A DNA stretch of 43,376 bases from an uncultured Bacteroidales bacterium (GTDB lineage Bacteria > Bacteroidota > Bacteroidia > Bacteroidales > UBA932), in NCBI GenBank assembly GCA_944325435.1, contig CALVAC010000023.1, positions 1 to 43,376 on the forward strand, written 5' to 3'. A program made the position numbers and the translations under genes. Below are positions 1-8,269 of this stretch, one piece after another. Positions within the stretch are counted from its first letter, which is position 1. Each line of letters opens with the position of its first letter. A model generated the notes under the pieces. It had not been told where the DNA came from. It did no database searches and worked only from the letters and a program-made list of their open reading frames with translations.

Positions 1-434
1 AGCGTGTCGGCCAGCAGCCCCTGCTTCCTTGTCAGGAACACCAGCTCCAGACACAGCTTCTTGGCCTGCAGCATCACATTCCTCCTCTCCACCAGGTACT
101 GTTCATCAAGAGCGGACCTCTGCAGCTTGCCAGACCTGCTTCTCGATACATACTGTGTGGGAAAATCGAACCCGTATGACACCACCAGCTCGGAACTTGA
201 TATCCCATCCGTCCCTTTCGCCCAGAAAGGGCTGTATTCTATGGATGGATCCCCGAGGTTGTTCTGCATTTTCGTCTCGAGTTTTGCGGCCTCGTTAGCC
301 GACCTCAACGACTGCAGCTGCACATTGTTCCGTTCCACCGACTCCAATACGGACCCAATGTCCTGCGCCCCTGAATAATGGGACATCAGGGCAAGAATGG
401 CTGCTGATACGATTATACTTATGTGTCTGTACAT
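1..434 (-). CDS. TolC/CusC-like outer-membrane efflux protein, N-terminal part (cut by window edge)
   Basis: About 144 codons are visible and the gene runs off the left edge. The reading begins MYRHISIIVSAAILAL, a Sec signal peptide ending near SGAQ. A charged, coiled-coil-like stretch follows (SVLESVERNNVQLQSLRSA, later RNVMLQAKKLCLELVFL), as expected for the helical barrel of the outer membrane factor (OMF)/TolC family. The start lies 12 bases after the stop of the RND pump gene, so it is the third gene of a tripartite metal efflux operon. Such proteins form the outer-membrane exit duct that docks with the adaptor and the pump. The family call rests on signal peptide, helix pattern and operon position; the barrel part is not in view. 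Confidence 0.8.
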   Translation of the reverse strand, partial: MYRHISIIVSAAILALMSHYSGAQDIGSVLESVERNNVQLQSLRSANEAAKLETKMQNNLGDPSIEYSPFWAKGTDGISSSELVVSYGFDFPTQYVSRSRSGKLQRSALDEQYLVERRNVMLQAKKLCLELVFLTRKQGLLADT

Positions 435-446
435 TTTGTTTCTGTT

Positions 447-3400
447 TTATCTGTTCTCTTTTACTTCAGATTCTCCGCCTTGCCCGGAATTACGGGTGTC
501 CGGCCGGAGAGCATCCTCCTTCCTGTGCAGGATTTCATAGAATATCGGCACTATGAAGGCATTCAGGAATGTGGAGGTCAGCAGACCTCCGAGGATGACC
601 TTTGCCATAGGGCTCTGTATCTCGTTGCCCGGAAGATCACCCCTGAGCGCAAGAGGGATCAGGGCAAGGGCAGATGACAGGGCTGTCATAAGGATAGGGT
701 TGAGCCTGTCGAGCGAACCGTGTATAATGCTTTCACGCACAGTAGCCCCCTCCTGCCTGAGATGATTGTACCTGTTTATCAGCAACATCCCGTTTCTTGT
801 GGCTATACCGAAAAGAGAGATGAAACCTATTATGGCAGGAATGCTCACCTCCCCGGTAGTGACAAGGAGTGCGAACACCCCTCCTATCAGTGCCAGAGGA
901 AGATTCAGAAGCACGACCCCGCTCTGGACCGCACTCTTGAACTCCATATACAGCAGCAGGAAGATAACCACTATGCTCATAAGGGAAGTCAGGAGCAGGG
1001 TACGGCTCGCCGCCTGCTCGCTCTCGAACTGGCCCCCGTATTCGATATGGTATCCTTCCGGAAGGACTATATGCTCATCCACCCTGTCCCTTATGTCGTT
1101 CACCACGCTTCTGAGATCCCGCCCCGCAGTGTTGGCGGATATGACAATCTTCCTCTTGACATTCTCCCTGTTGATAGTGTTCGGACCTGTCGAAGACACC
1201 ACATCCGCCACATAGGCAAGAGGGACCTTGTTGCCTTCGGCATCATCTATCATAAGGTTGCGGATATGCTCCATCGTCCCCCTGCTGTCCTCATCCGCCC
1301 TCACGACAAGGTCGAATGTCTTGCCCTGCTCGTACACATACGAAACGACCTCGCCGGACATATTGACCGAGACGAATTCATTGAATGAGGAGAGAGGAAT
1401 ACCGTATCTTGCGAGCATCTCCCTGCGCGGGACAATCTTCAGCTCGGGGCGCTCTATCTGCTGCTCTACATTCAGGTCAGCAATACCATCGACATCCGAT
1501 ATCACATCCTTGATGCGGTTGCCTATGGAGAACATCTCATTCAGGTCATCACCGAAAAGCTTGACCGCAATGCTTGCCTGCGTGCCGCTGAGCATTGCAT
1601 CTATGCGGTGGCTGATAGGCTGGCCGATCTCTATGTTGGCACCGACAATAGTGGAGAGCTTCTGTCTGACTTCCGCCAGAAGTTCCTCATGCGTCCTGTC
1701 CTTCAGTTCGAACGGGGCCTCTATCTCCGACACATTCACTCCGAGAGCATGCTCGTCGAGTTCGGCACGTCCTGTCTTGCGGGCCACTGTCTGTATTTCA
1801 GGAATGGACAGAAGCAGCTCCTCCGCCTGCCTGCCTATCCTGTCGGACTCCTCAAGGGATATGCCCGGCAGCGAACTTATGTTTATCGTGAAAGAGCCTT
1901 CATTGAATGACGGGAGGAAACTGTGCCCGAGGGTGAAGAACAGCCCGAGTGCAATGCAGAAAAGAACCAGGGTCGTTCCTACTGTTGTCTTCTTGTGCCC
2001 AAGAGTCCATTCGAGCCATACCCTATAATGTTTTTTGAGCCATACGGCGAGGAATGCCTCTTTAGGCACTTCCGTATCTTTCCGGCCTCCCAGCAGATAG
2101 CTGCAGAGCACCGGTGTCAGAGTCAGCGCGACAACTGTGGATGCGAACAGGGACACGATGAAAGCGACCCCGAGCGGAATCAGCATCCTGCCCTCCATTC
2201 CGGAAAGGAAGAAAAGGGGGACAAAACTCACTATGATAATCAAAGTAGAATTGAGTATAGGCATCCTGACTTCCCTGGAGGCATTGTACACCACCTCCAG
2301 AACCGGCCTTCTTTCCGATGGCGGCAGCATCCTGTTTTCCCTGAGATGTTTCCAGACATTTTCCACATCCACTATGGCATCATCCACGAGAGAGCCTATG
2401 GCAATGGCCATACCTCCAAGGCTCATTGTATTGAGAGTCAAGCCCATACAATGCAGCACAAGTACAGAGACAAGGAGGGACAGAGGAAGGGTGACAAGGG
2501 AAATCACAGTAGTCCTGACATTGGCGAGGAAGAGGAAGAGCACAATCACCACGAACAGGGCCCCTTCCAGAAGGGAATTCTTCACATTGTCGATGGAACT
2601 CTCGATAAATCTGGACTGCCGGAAAATATCGGTGGAGACATGGACATCTGCAGGCAGATTCTTCTCCAGATCCTGCAGCGCAGCCTCAAGCTTCGCGGTA
2701 AGCTCTATGGTGCCAGTATCAGGCTGCTTCGTCACTGTCAGCAGCACAGCCGGCTTTCCCTTCTCCGATGCGAGTCCAAGTTTCGGCTGGCTGGCTCCGA
2801 CCTGGACATCGGCCACATCCGCAAGAGTCACTGGAGCACCCCCCACAGTCTTGATGACGGCTCCGGCCATCTTTTCCACATCATCCGTAGAGACCACTCC
2901 CCTGACGATATATTCATTGCCGTACTCATATATGACTCCGCCGTTGACATTGCCGTTCATGTTGCGGGTGACTGCCATCACCTCTGCGAGGGTCACTCCG
3001 TAATGCTTCATCTTGCGTGGATGGAGCAGCACCTGATATTCCTTGATGTCTCCTCCGAGCACAGCCACCTGGGCGACACCGCCTGTGGAAAGGAGCCTCG
3101 GCCTTATAGTCCAGTCTGCCAGAGTCCTCAGGTCAAGCATCGATGTGCTGTCAGCGGTCAGGCCGACAATCAGCACTTCCCCGAGTATTGAGGACTGCGG
3201 TCCGAGGGTAGGGTTGCCCACATTGTCAGGAAGGCTTTCTGTCACGGTCGCCAGTTTTTCCGACACTATCTGCCTGTCGAGGTAGATGTCAGTCCCCCAG
3301 TCGAATTCCACCCATACGACGGAGAATCCGGTGGTTGATGATGAACGGACCCTCCTCACTCCGGTCGCCCCGTTCACCGCCGTCTCTATAGGGAAGGTCA

Positions 3401-3593
3401 CAAGCTGCTCCACCTCCTCTGCGGCCATTCCGTTCGCCTCTGTCATCACCACTACGGTAGGGGCATTGAGGTCAGGGAACACATCCACTTCCGCATTGAA
3501 TGTCCTGTGCAGTCCCGCCACCAGCAGGAGGACAGAGGCGACCAGTATCAGCAGACGGTTCTCGAGAGAAAAACGTATGATTCTGTCAAGCAT
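447..3593 (-). CDS. Heavy-metal efflux RND transporter, CzcA/CusA family
   Basis: A full-length inner-membrane RND pump of 1048 residues, the usual size for the heavy-metal (HME) branch. It would use the proton gradient to push metal cations from periplasm or cytoplasm out through the adaptor and outer-membrane duct. Visible signs are an N-terminal transmembrane helix (residues about 8-28), the periplasmic start with EVDVFPDLNAPTV, and the acidic transmembrane motif IAIGSLVDDAIVDVENV at about residues 396-413, where CzcA/CusA proteins keep their proton-relay aspartate. Further hydrophobic helices run to the C-terminus. It sits 14 bases after the adaptor gene and 12 before the OMF gene. The metal (Cu/Ag versus Zn/Co/Cd) cannot be told safely from the sequence; the His-rich adaptor next door fits either. 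Confidence 0.93.
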   Translation of the reverse strand: MLDRIIRFSLENRLLILVASVLLLVAGLHRTFNAEVDVFPDLNAPTVVVMTEANGMAAEEVEQLVTFPIETAVNGATGVRRVRSSSTTGFSVVWVEFDWGTDIYLDRQIVSEKLATVTESLPDNVGNPTLGPQSSILGEVLIVGLTADSTSMLDLRTLADWTIRPRLLSTGGVAQVAVLGGDIKEYQVLLHPRKMKHYGVTLAEVMAVTRNMNGNVNGGVIYEYGNEYIVRGVVSTDDVEKMAGAVIKTVGGAPVTLADVADVQVGASQPKLGLASEKGKPAVLLTVTKQPDTGTIELTAKLEAALQDLEKNLPADVHVSTDIFRQSRFIESSIDNVKNSLLEGALFVVIVLFLFLANVRTTVISLVTLPLSLLVSVLVLHCMGLTLNTMSLGGMAIAIGSLVDDAIVDVENVWKHLRENRMLPPSERRPVLEVVYNASREVRMPILNSTLIIIVSFVPLFFLSGMEGRMLIPLGVAFIVSLFASTVVALTLTPVLCSYLLGGRKDTEVPKEAFLAVWLKKHYRVWLEWTLGHKKTTVGTTLVLFCIALGLFFTLGHSFLPSFNEGSFTINISSLPGISLEESDRIGRQAEELLLSIPEIQTVARKTGRAELDEHALGVNVSEIEAPFELKDRTHEELLAEVRQKLSTIVGANIEIGQPISHRIDAMLSGTQASIAVKLFGDDLNEMFSIGNRIKDVISDVDGIADLNVEQQIERPELKIVPRREMLARYGIPLSSFNEFVSVNMSGEVVSYVYEQGKTFDLVVRADEDSRGTMEHIRNLMIDDAEGNKVPLAYVADVVSSTGPNTINRENVKRKIVISANTAGRDLRSVVNDIRDRVDEHIVLPEGYHIEYGGQFESEQAASRTLLLTSLMSIVVIFLLLYMEFKSAVQSGVVLLNLPLALIGGVFALLVTTGEVSIPAIIGFISLFGIATRNGMLLINRYNHLRQEGATVRESIIHGSLDRLNPILMTALSSALALIPLALRGDLPGNEIQSPMAKVILGGLLTSTFLNAFIVPIFYEILHRKEDALRPDTRNSGQGGESEVKENR

Positions 3594-3607
3594 GGTTCAC
3601 CTCCGTC

Positions 3608-4774
3608 TCAATGGTTATGCGTATGTGCAGGTATGGCATTGCTTGCCGAAGCGAGCTTCACGTGGACGGCACCCTTGACGACAACATTCTCTCCGCCCGA
3701 AAGCCCGGACAATATCTCCGCCCTGGCCCCGTCAGAAGCCCCGACATCCACAGGCTGCTTCCTGTAGCAGTCCTCATCAAGCCTGACATATACGAAATAT
3801 ACACCCTGCTCTTCAGTAAGGGCGGATACCGGGACGCTGATGACATTGTCCCTCTCCTCTCCCATAAGCCATATCTCTGCATACGAACCCGGGATGATAC
3901 CTTCAGTCCTGTCGAACACGAATGTCACAGGAATGAACGGAGCCGTCTCGCCGGTATTCCTTCCGTATGACACGAGATGCCCTCCGAGTCCGGAAATGCT
4001 ATAGACCCTGTCCCCGTACTGCATACGGAAACTGGCATCCCTTATATATGAAATACTGGAAGCATAACGTTCGGACACGTCTGCCGTAAGGTAGAGCCTG
4101 TCATTGCCTGAGACCACTGCAAGAGGCTGTCCGACCGACACATAATCACCGGAATTCACAAGGCAGCTGCTGACGTGACCTGATTTCGGGGATACGACTG
4201 CCGCTCCGCTGTCAGATACGCCCCCTCCAGATATCGCCTCATATTTCAGCCGCGCCGTCTCGTATCTGGAACGGATGTTCTCGAACTCCTTGCGTGAGAC
4301 TATATTCTCATCAACGAGACCGGATGCCCTGTCATACTCTGCCTTTGCAGTCTCGTATTCAATCTTCGCCATTTTCACAGGGTCGCCGTCCATAAGCCCG
4401 TCAGAGGCTATGGAAAACAGGACTTCTCCTTCCTTGATGCCCACCCCCTCGGCTATGTCCTTGCGGAAAGACACTACTCCGGACACATTTGCGACAACGG
4501 TCACGGCATCCCCAGGAGCAGGCCCGACATCCCCGCCGGTCACTATCACATCCCGGAATCTGCCAGGCTCAATGGTCTCCGACACCACACCGGCAGCCTC
4601 GGCCTTGGCGGCAGGAAGGGATATTTCCCCTGAATGCTGGTGCAGAGCCTCACCGTGTCCGGCCTCTTCTGTTCCATGGGCATGTTCCTCGTGTCCATCC
4701 CCGTGCTTCGGCGCATTGTTGCACGATATCGCAGCAATGCATATCCCGACAGCCAAAAGATTGATGATCTTCAT
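3608..4774 (-). CDS. Periplasmic adaptor (CusB/CzcB, HlyD/MFP family) lipoprotein with His-rich N-terminus
   Basis: The membrane-fusion subunit of the metal efflux complex, 388 residues. It starts with a lipoprotein signal peptide whose lipobox ends at Cys18 (AAISC). Seven histidines then fall between residues 24 and 47 (HGDGHEEHAHG and onward), with four more residues of a short His tail at the end (AHTHNH). These should bind metal in the periplasm. The middle has the barrel-sandwich/lipoyl halves around a helical hairpin (VKMAKIEYETAKAEYDRA), followed by beta-barrel and membrane-proximal segments. It is the first gene of the operon, and the promoter region just upstream carries a palindrome, described separately. 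Family membership is clear; the metal is inferred only as a divalent or Cu-type cation. Confidence 0.92.
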   Translation of the reverse strand: MKIINLLAVGICIAAISCNNAPKHGDGHEEHAHGTEEAGHGEALHQHSGEISLPAAKAEAAGVVSETIEPGRFRDVIVTGGDVGPAPGDAVTVVANVSGVVSFRKDIAEGVGIKEGEVLFSIASDGLMDGDPVKMAKIEYETAKAEYDRASGLVDENIVSRKEFENIRSRYETARLKYEAISGGGVSDSGAAVVSPKSGHVSSCLVNSGDYVSVGQPLAVVSGNDRLYLTADVSERYASSISYIRDASFRMQYGDRVYSISGLGGHLVSYGRNTGETAPFIPVTFVFDRTEGIIPGSYAEIWLMGEERDNVISVPVSALTEEQGVYFVYVRLDEDCYRKQPVDVGASDGARAEILSGLSGGENVVVKGAVHVKLASASNAIPAHTHNH

Positions 4775-4802
4775 TTTTGCAGTATTTTGAAATTTCCGGC
4801 TG

Positions 4803-4810
4803 CAAATCTA
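4803..4810 (-). promoter_or_regulatory. Promoter -7 box of the metal efflux operon
   Basis: On the minus strand this reads TAGATTTG, a perfect match to the Bacteroidota -7 consensus TAnnTTTG. It is 28 bases before the adaptor start codon. No clear -33 TTTG is seen; that region is occupied by a palindrome. Confidence 0.6.
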
Positions 4811-4821
4811 CCGGATTATCC

Positions 4822-4838
4822 ATGCAACCCCATTGCAT
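4822..4838. promoter_or_regulatory. Palindrome over the efflux promoter, putative operator
   Basis: ATGCAA-CCCCA-TTGCAT is a perfect inverted repeat with 6-base arms and a 5-base centre. It lies 11 bases upstream of the -7 box, covering the place where the -33 element should be. A repressor bound here would block RNA polymerase. That it is a metal-sensor site is inference; no regulator gene is adjacent in the window. Confidence 0.45.
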
Positions 4839-4919
4839 AATGGGAGACGGGTGTCCCGGAACAGAGAAAATATCCACTGGAATTCCCGGACCGGATGACA
4901 GAGTCCTGTGGAATTTTTA

Positions 4920-4927
4920 TAATTTTG
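4920..4927 (+). promoter_or_regulatory. Promoter -7 box of the alkylguanine methyltransferase gene
   Basis: TAATTTTG matches TAnnTTTG and lies 70 bases before the chosen start codon at 4998. No convincing -33 element is visible. Confidence 0.5.
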
Positions 4928-4997
4928 TCTTTCCCGGATCCGCCACCGGATGCCAGACAGGGGAATGCCGGGCCAGACTGTTGTCAACCACAGGAAT

Positions 4998-5510
4998 ATG
5001 GAACACAAGATACTGATACACAGATACAGTTCACCGTGCGGAGAGCTAGTGCTCGGGGCGTACGGGGACAGGCTATGCCTGTGCAACTGGGTCATCGAGA
5101 AACATCCGGGCAGGATTGAGAGACGGCTGAGGTCTCTCCTTCAAGCCGGAATAGAAGAGGGAGAACCGGAAATACTGAATGAAGCGGCTGCCCAGCTTGA
5201 CCAGTATTTCAGACTTGAACGGGAAAATTTCGACATTCCGCTTCTGTTTGCCGGAACCGATTTCCAGAAAAAGGTTTGGAAACAGCTGACAGAGATACCG
5301 TACGGACAGGTTGTCTCATACGGGAAGCTTGCCGCCGCTCTCGGTATGCCGGAAGCAGTCAGGGCAGTCGCGAATGCCAACGGAGCCAATGCAATCTCCA
5401 TCTTCGTCCCCTGCCACAGGGTAACAGGAAGCGACGGATCACTTACAGGATACGGAGGCGGACTCGAAGCCAAGCGATTCCTCTTAAGCCTGGAGCGGTA
5501 TGGCAGATGA
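4998..5510 (+). CDS. ogt: Methylated-DNA--protein-cysteine S-methyltransferase
   Basis: Suicide DNA-repair enzyme that moves the alkyl group of O6-methylguanine (or O4-methylthymine) to its own cysteine. From the start at 4998 the protein has 170 residues, normal for the family. The active-site motif is PCHRV at residues 138-142, with Cys139 the acceptor. The helix-turn-helix region is PYGQVVSYGKLAAALG (about 101-116), and NANGANAISIFVPC leads into the active site. The open frame extends upstream to 4950, but the ATG at 4998 is preceded by AGGA, begins the conserved N-terminal beta domain, and gives the usual length. It is a single gene, convergent with the LysO genes only 5 bases away. Confidence 0.93.
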   Translation: MEHKILIHRYSSPCGELVLGAYGDRLCLCNWVIEKHPGRIERRLRSLLQAGIEEGEPEILNEAAAQLDQYFRLERENFDIPLLFAGTDFQKKVWKQLTEIPYGQVVSYGKLAAALGMPEAVRAVANANGANAISIFVPCHRVTGSDGSLTGYGGGLEAKRFLLSLERYGR

Positions 5511-5515
5511 TACAG

Positions 5516-6154
5516 TCAGCCGAGCGAACAGAAGAACGGGACAAGGAAAGGCACGCTGAAATCCGTCACTATGCCGCTGATTAGAGCAGCGGGGAGAATA
5601 TTGTTCCCTGAATTGCGAAGAATCACAGGCAGGCAGACATCTATGGCCGTGACCCCGGCAGATGCTATGACGGCGAACGGGCCGAAGAACCTGTTCAGGA
5701 GAGGGGCGGCCAGCAAAGTGAACATTTCCCTGAAGATATTGGTCAGCAGAGCGATGGTCCCGAGTTCCGCAGCCAGCCTGACTCCGAGGGAAGGCTCCAT
5801 ATACTGTGAAATCAATACAGAGGACAGGGAATAATATCCCATACCGCTGCCTACGGCAAGACAGCCGGTCACACTCCACTTCGGCAGCACAAGACATGCG
5901 AGGGCAGAAAACGCCAGCGTCCCGGCAATCACCGCCAGAGGAAGGAGCAGCAGCCTCGGGTTTGCAGACCGGAATATCCTTTTCAGGTCCGGATTGCATC
6001 CCATACTCACCCCTACAAGAAAAATAAGCAGATAGAGTATATACATCGGCAGATCCTTCCCCGTCTCCCCCAGAGAAGACAGGTCGATCACCCCTGACCA
6101 TCCGGCAATGCAGCCCGCAATGAATACGGCTACCACAGCTAATGTACCTTTCAT
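5516..6154 (-). CDS. lysO: Lysine exporter LysO-like, C-terminal half (separate subunit)
   Basis: A hydrophobic protein of 212 residues with about six membrane helices. It matches the larger C-terminal part of the LysO/YbjE (DUF340) family, which exports L-lysine from the cytoplasm. Typical segments include MYILYLLIFLVGVSMGCNPD and a well-spaced GSGMGYYSLSSVLISQY region at about 100-120. In Escherichia coli LysO is one protein of about 300 residues; here the equivalent is divided over two genes whose stop and start overlap in ATGA (6151-6154), so they are translationally coupled. A divided LysO is common in Bacteroidota. The substrate is taken from the family and has not been shown for this form. 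Confidence 0.85.
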   Translation of the reverse strand: MKGTLAVVAVFIAGCIAGWSGVIDLSSLGETGKDLPMYILYLLIFLVGVSMGCNPDLKRIFRSANPRLLLLPLAVIAGTLAFSALACLVLPKWSVTGCLAVGSGMGYYSLSSVLISQYMEPSLGVRLAAELGTIALLTNIFREMFTLLAAPLLNRFFGPFAVIASAGVTAIDVCLPVILRNSGNNILPAALISGIVTDFSVPFLVPFFCSLG

Positions 6155-6432
6155 TGTACACCGGAATCTTTACGGAACATTAGCCGGTACAGGACAAATG
6201 CAGCCAGCACACTTCCTGTGACTCCTGCAACGGCGAGGACAAGGGCCTGGAGACCGAGGGTTGAAAGGTTGGAGAGCAGATCCCTGTCAGCCCCTATCTT
6301 TACCCCGAGAAAGAAAAGCATCGCGTATATCGTGACAGATATGGCCTTTCCCACGTGGGACAGCCGCCTGTCTTTCCTTGCAAGGAATCCAAGAACGATT
6401 CCTGCAGCCATAGCCAATATCAGACATATCAT
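6151..6432 (-). CDS. LysO family transporter, N-terminal half (small subunit)
   Basis: 93 residues, with about three membrane helices (MICLILAMAAGIVLGFL, ISVTIYAMLFFLGVKIGAD, ALVLAVAGVTGSVLAAFVL). The middle segment LFFLGVKIGAD mirrors LIFLVGVSMGCNP in the partner protein, as expected for the inverted or internal repeat of DUF340 transporters. It overlaps the larger LysO gene by four bases, so the two should be made together and form one exporter. It begins 24 bases after the Fur-family regulator, in the same direction, which suggests one transcript. Confidence 0.83.
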   Translation of the reverse strand: MICLILAMAAGIVLGFLARKDRRLSHVGKAISVTIYAMLFFLGVKIGADRDLLSNLSTLGLQALVLAVAGVTGSVLAAFVLYRLMFRKDSGVQ

Positions 6433-6456
6433 AGACCGAACCGTTTTCAGACAATG

Positions 6457-6867
6457 TCACTTCTTATGGGAACACCTGTCACAGACACCTTTTATCGTAT
6501 AGTTTACCGACCTTATCTCGAACCCATCCGGCAGGGATACGGACGGGACATTAATCATCTTGAGACAATAGGTCTCGTGGCAGACTTCACAATAGAAATG
6601 CGTATGCATACCGGTATCGGCCCCGAGACCGATAATCTCGTATTTCTCCGAGCCGCTCCCATCCTCGAACGAATGGACGAGCTGCTGCTGGCGGAAAAGG
6701 TTCAATGTCCTGAATATACTGGACTTGTCCACGGTCTCCAGACCGGCCTCAAGGTCAGACAAGGAAAGAGAACAACCGGCCCTGAGCATCGCATCAAGCA
6801 CAAGGATACGGTTTGCGGTCGGCTTTATGCCATAGCTTTCGAGAAGTTCAATGCAGCTTTTGTCCAT
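6457..6867 (-). CDS. Fur-family metal- or peroxide-responsive transcriptional regulator
   Basis: 136 residues with the two-domain Fur layout. An N-terminal winged helix comes first (TANRILVLDAMLRAG and the recognition part VDKSSIFRTLNLFRQQQL, about 46-63). A dimerisation/metal domain follows with MHTHFYCEVC (His88, His90, Cys93, Cys96) and a second CxxC at Cys129/Cys132 near the C-terminus. The two CxxC pairs make the structural zinc site. Whether it senses Fe, Zn or peroxide cannot be decided from residues alone. It is first in a likely operon with the two LysO genes, an unusual pairing. A TAnnTTTG box and a small palindrome sit upstream. Confidence 0.9.
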   Translation of the reverse strand: MDKSCIELLESYGIKPTANRILVLDAMLRAGCSLSLSDLEAGLETVDKSSIFRTLNLFRQQQLVHSFEDGSGSEKYEIIGLGADTGMHTHFYCEVCHETYCLKMINVPSVSLPDGFEIRSVNYTIKGVCDRCSHKK

Positions 6868-6920
6868 ACCGTATTACATCTGGTTAATCGTGATCCCGGA
6901 CAGGCACAGCCTGGAAGGTC

Positions 6921-6931
6921 TTGCCTGGCAA
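6921..6931. promoter_or_regulatory. Small palindrome at the likely transcription start of the Fur-family gene
   Basis: TTGCCTGGCAA is an inverted repeat with 5-base arms. It begins about 6 bases downstream of the -7 box, so it covers the expected transcription start. It could be an autoregulatory site, but it is short and this is inference. Confidence 0.3.
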
Positions 6932-6936
6932 GGATG

Positions 6937-6944
6937 CAAAGATA
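6937..6944 (-). promoter_or_regulatory. Promoter -7 box for fur-like/lysO transcript
   Basis: Reads TATCTTTG on the minus strand, a perfect TAnnTTTG. It lies about 70 bases before the regulator start and just after the end of the outer-membrane barrel gene. Confidence 0.5.
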
Positions 6945-6962
6945 GCACATTCTTCCGGGAAA

Positions 6963-7646
6963 TCAGTCGGCGTGTCCGAACATGAATCCCACATAGAGCC
7001 GGGGACCGGTGACGAAATCATCCTGCGGATTGCTGACATTCAGCATCCAGTCAGCCTTGAATACGATATTGACCTTTCGCGTAACCGCCACTTCCACCCC
7101 CGCAAAAGGGGCCACCGCAATGAACCCGTATTTCCTGTATGATATGGACTCTTCGGTCATATAGTCATCCCTGACGGGAGAAAGGATTGTCGTGTTTGTC
7201 TGGCTGCCTCCACCCACAGTGCCGCCGATGAAAAGCCTGCATTTCCCGACCTTCCACGCAGAGTCCGCAAGTATGCCGCCCCATCCTGTCCTTGCGTGAC
7301 TGTGATGTTCGCCGTATGTCAGGGTGGACACATAACCTTCAGCCCCGACCCTGAGGTGTTTTCCGAACATGAACCGGATTGCCCCTCCTATCCCGAAAGG
7401 AGCGCCCCCGATGGATACGGTCTGTCCGGCAGACTGAGGGGAGACTATCGTGACATCCCGGCTGCATACATATCCGGTATGCAGCATCATCCCTCCGATG
7501 AATCCCCTGTATGCCATCCTCGGCCTCTCCGCGGTATCTTGCCGGACACTCTCTGTTCCGGTATCGCGCGCAGTACGGCCCAATGCCGGGAAAAGGCTGC
7601 CTGACAACAGACAGCCTGCAACCAAAATGGATATTGTCTTCTTCAT
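6963..7646 (-). CDS. Outer-membrane beta-barrel protein, function unknown
   Basis: 227 residues with a signal peptide (MKKTISILVAGCLLSGSLFP, cleavage near ALG). The mature part consists of alternating polar/hydrophobic strands with many Gly and aromatic residues (GFIGGMMLHTGYV, APFGIGGAIRFMFG, LRVGAEGYVSTLTYGEHH, LFIGGTVGGGSQ). It ends in a strand GPRLYVGFMFGHAD, close to the aromatic C-terminal signature used by outer-membrane barrels. The length fits an 8- to 10-strand barrel. I do not recognise a specific family or substrate. It has its own TAnnTTTG promoter and is probably monocistronic. Confidence 0.7.
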   Translation of the reverse strand: MKKTISILVAGCLLSGSLFPALGRTARDTGTESVRQDTAERPRMAYRGFIGGMMLHTGYVCSRDVTIVSPQSAGQTVSIGGAPFGIGGAIRFMFGKHLRVGAEGYVSTLTYGEHHSHARTGWGGILADSAWKVGKCRLFIGGTVGGGSQTNTTILSPVRDDYMTEESISYRKYGFIAVAPFAGVEVAVTRKVNIVFKADWMLNVSNPQDDFVTGPRLYVGFMFGHAD

Positions 7647-7674
7647 CTGTCTCCCTGTATTCTTGCAAAGGGCA

Positions 7675-7682
7675 CAAATATA
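7675..7682 (-). promoter_or_regulatory. Promoter -7 box of the beta-barrel gene
   Basis: TATATTTG on the minus strand matches TAnnTTTG, 28 bases before the start codon. Confidence 0.5.
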
Positions 7683-7721
7683 GGGATTTTTCCGAATCCG
7701 TCCTAAATATGAGACAGTCCG

Positions 7722-8147
7722 TCACAGTTTACGGACCTTGAGGATACCTGTATTCTGTTTCAGGACCTCAACCTCATCTCCCGGGACAACCTCATCCCCA
7801 TCCACGACCGAGACCTGCCAGTCATATTCACCGACCTTGATTCTCCCGACAGTGTTTGCCGGTATCTTCTCTGTGACTTTCAGCACCTTGCCGACGTGAG
7901 GCCCGGTCTTGGCCCGTCTGATGCCTTTCTGCTGGTAATGCCTGATGACAGGCCTGACACAGAAGAACACGAAAAGTGCCACAAAGACAGCGGAGAGAGC
8001 CTGTACCCACACAGGAGTCCCGCAGATAGCGGCGACAGCACCGCCTACAGCTCCTATCGCAAGACATACGATGATATAACCGCTTGCAAAGATTTCGATA
8101 ATGAACAGCAGCAGAGCCGCTATTACCCAGATATGCCAAGGTTCCAT
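7722..8147 (-). CDS. NfeD-like membrane protein with C-terminal OB-fold
   Basis: 141 residues. Two or three membrane helices come first (WVIAALLLFIIEIFASGYII, CLAIGAVGGAVAAICG, VWVQALSAVFVALFVFFCV). A soluble beta domain follows (GKVLKVTEKIPANTVGRIKV, then VVPGDEVEVLKQNTGILKVRKL) typical of the short NfeD form, where Gly-Arg-Ile/Val and a GDEVEV turn are conserved. NfeD proteins usually pair with a SPFH/flotillin-like partner and are linked to membrane organisation. No SPFH gene is next to this one, so the partner must be elsewhere or absent. It has its own promoter. Confidence 0.88.
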   Translation of the reverse strand: MEPWHIWVIAALLLFIIEIFASGYIIVCLAIGAVGGAVAAICGTPVWVQALSAVFVALFVFFCVRPVIRHYQQKGIRRAKTGPHVGKVLKVTEKIPANTVGRIKVGEYDWQVSVVDGDEVVPGDEVEVLKQNTGILKVRKL

Positions 8148-8200
8148 AGCAAGATAGTTTTAGTGTCAATAAAATCCTGTCACGGGGAAAAACCCGCTTA

Positions 8201-8208
8201 CAAAATTA
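8201..8208 (-). promoter_or_regulatory. Promoter -7 box of the nfeD-like gene
   Basis: TAATTTTG on the minus strand matches TAnnTTTG, 53 bases before the start codon. The rest of the 122-base gap to the MATE gene holds no other clear signal. Confidence 0.45.
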
Positions 8209-8269
8209 ACAAAATATTCCTTTTTTCAAAGGGAACGGCAGGAAAAAGTGTCCAGGAAAACAGACAGCA

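Noticed and set aside
1923..3191. Plus-strand open frame of 422 codons
   Set aside because: It is antisense to the RND pump gene, rich in His, Gln and Ser, with no family motif; a shadow of the pump's codon use.
8217..8236. Possible hairpin TTCCTTTTTTCAAAGGGAA-like after the MATE gene
   Set aside because: Arms are weak and A/T-rich, with no proper T-run in the right place; not a convincing terminator.
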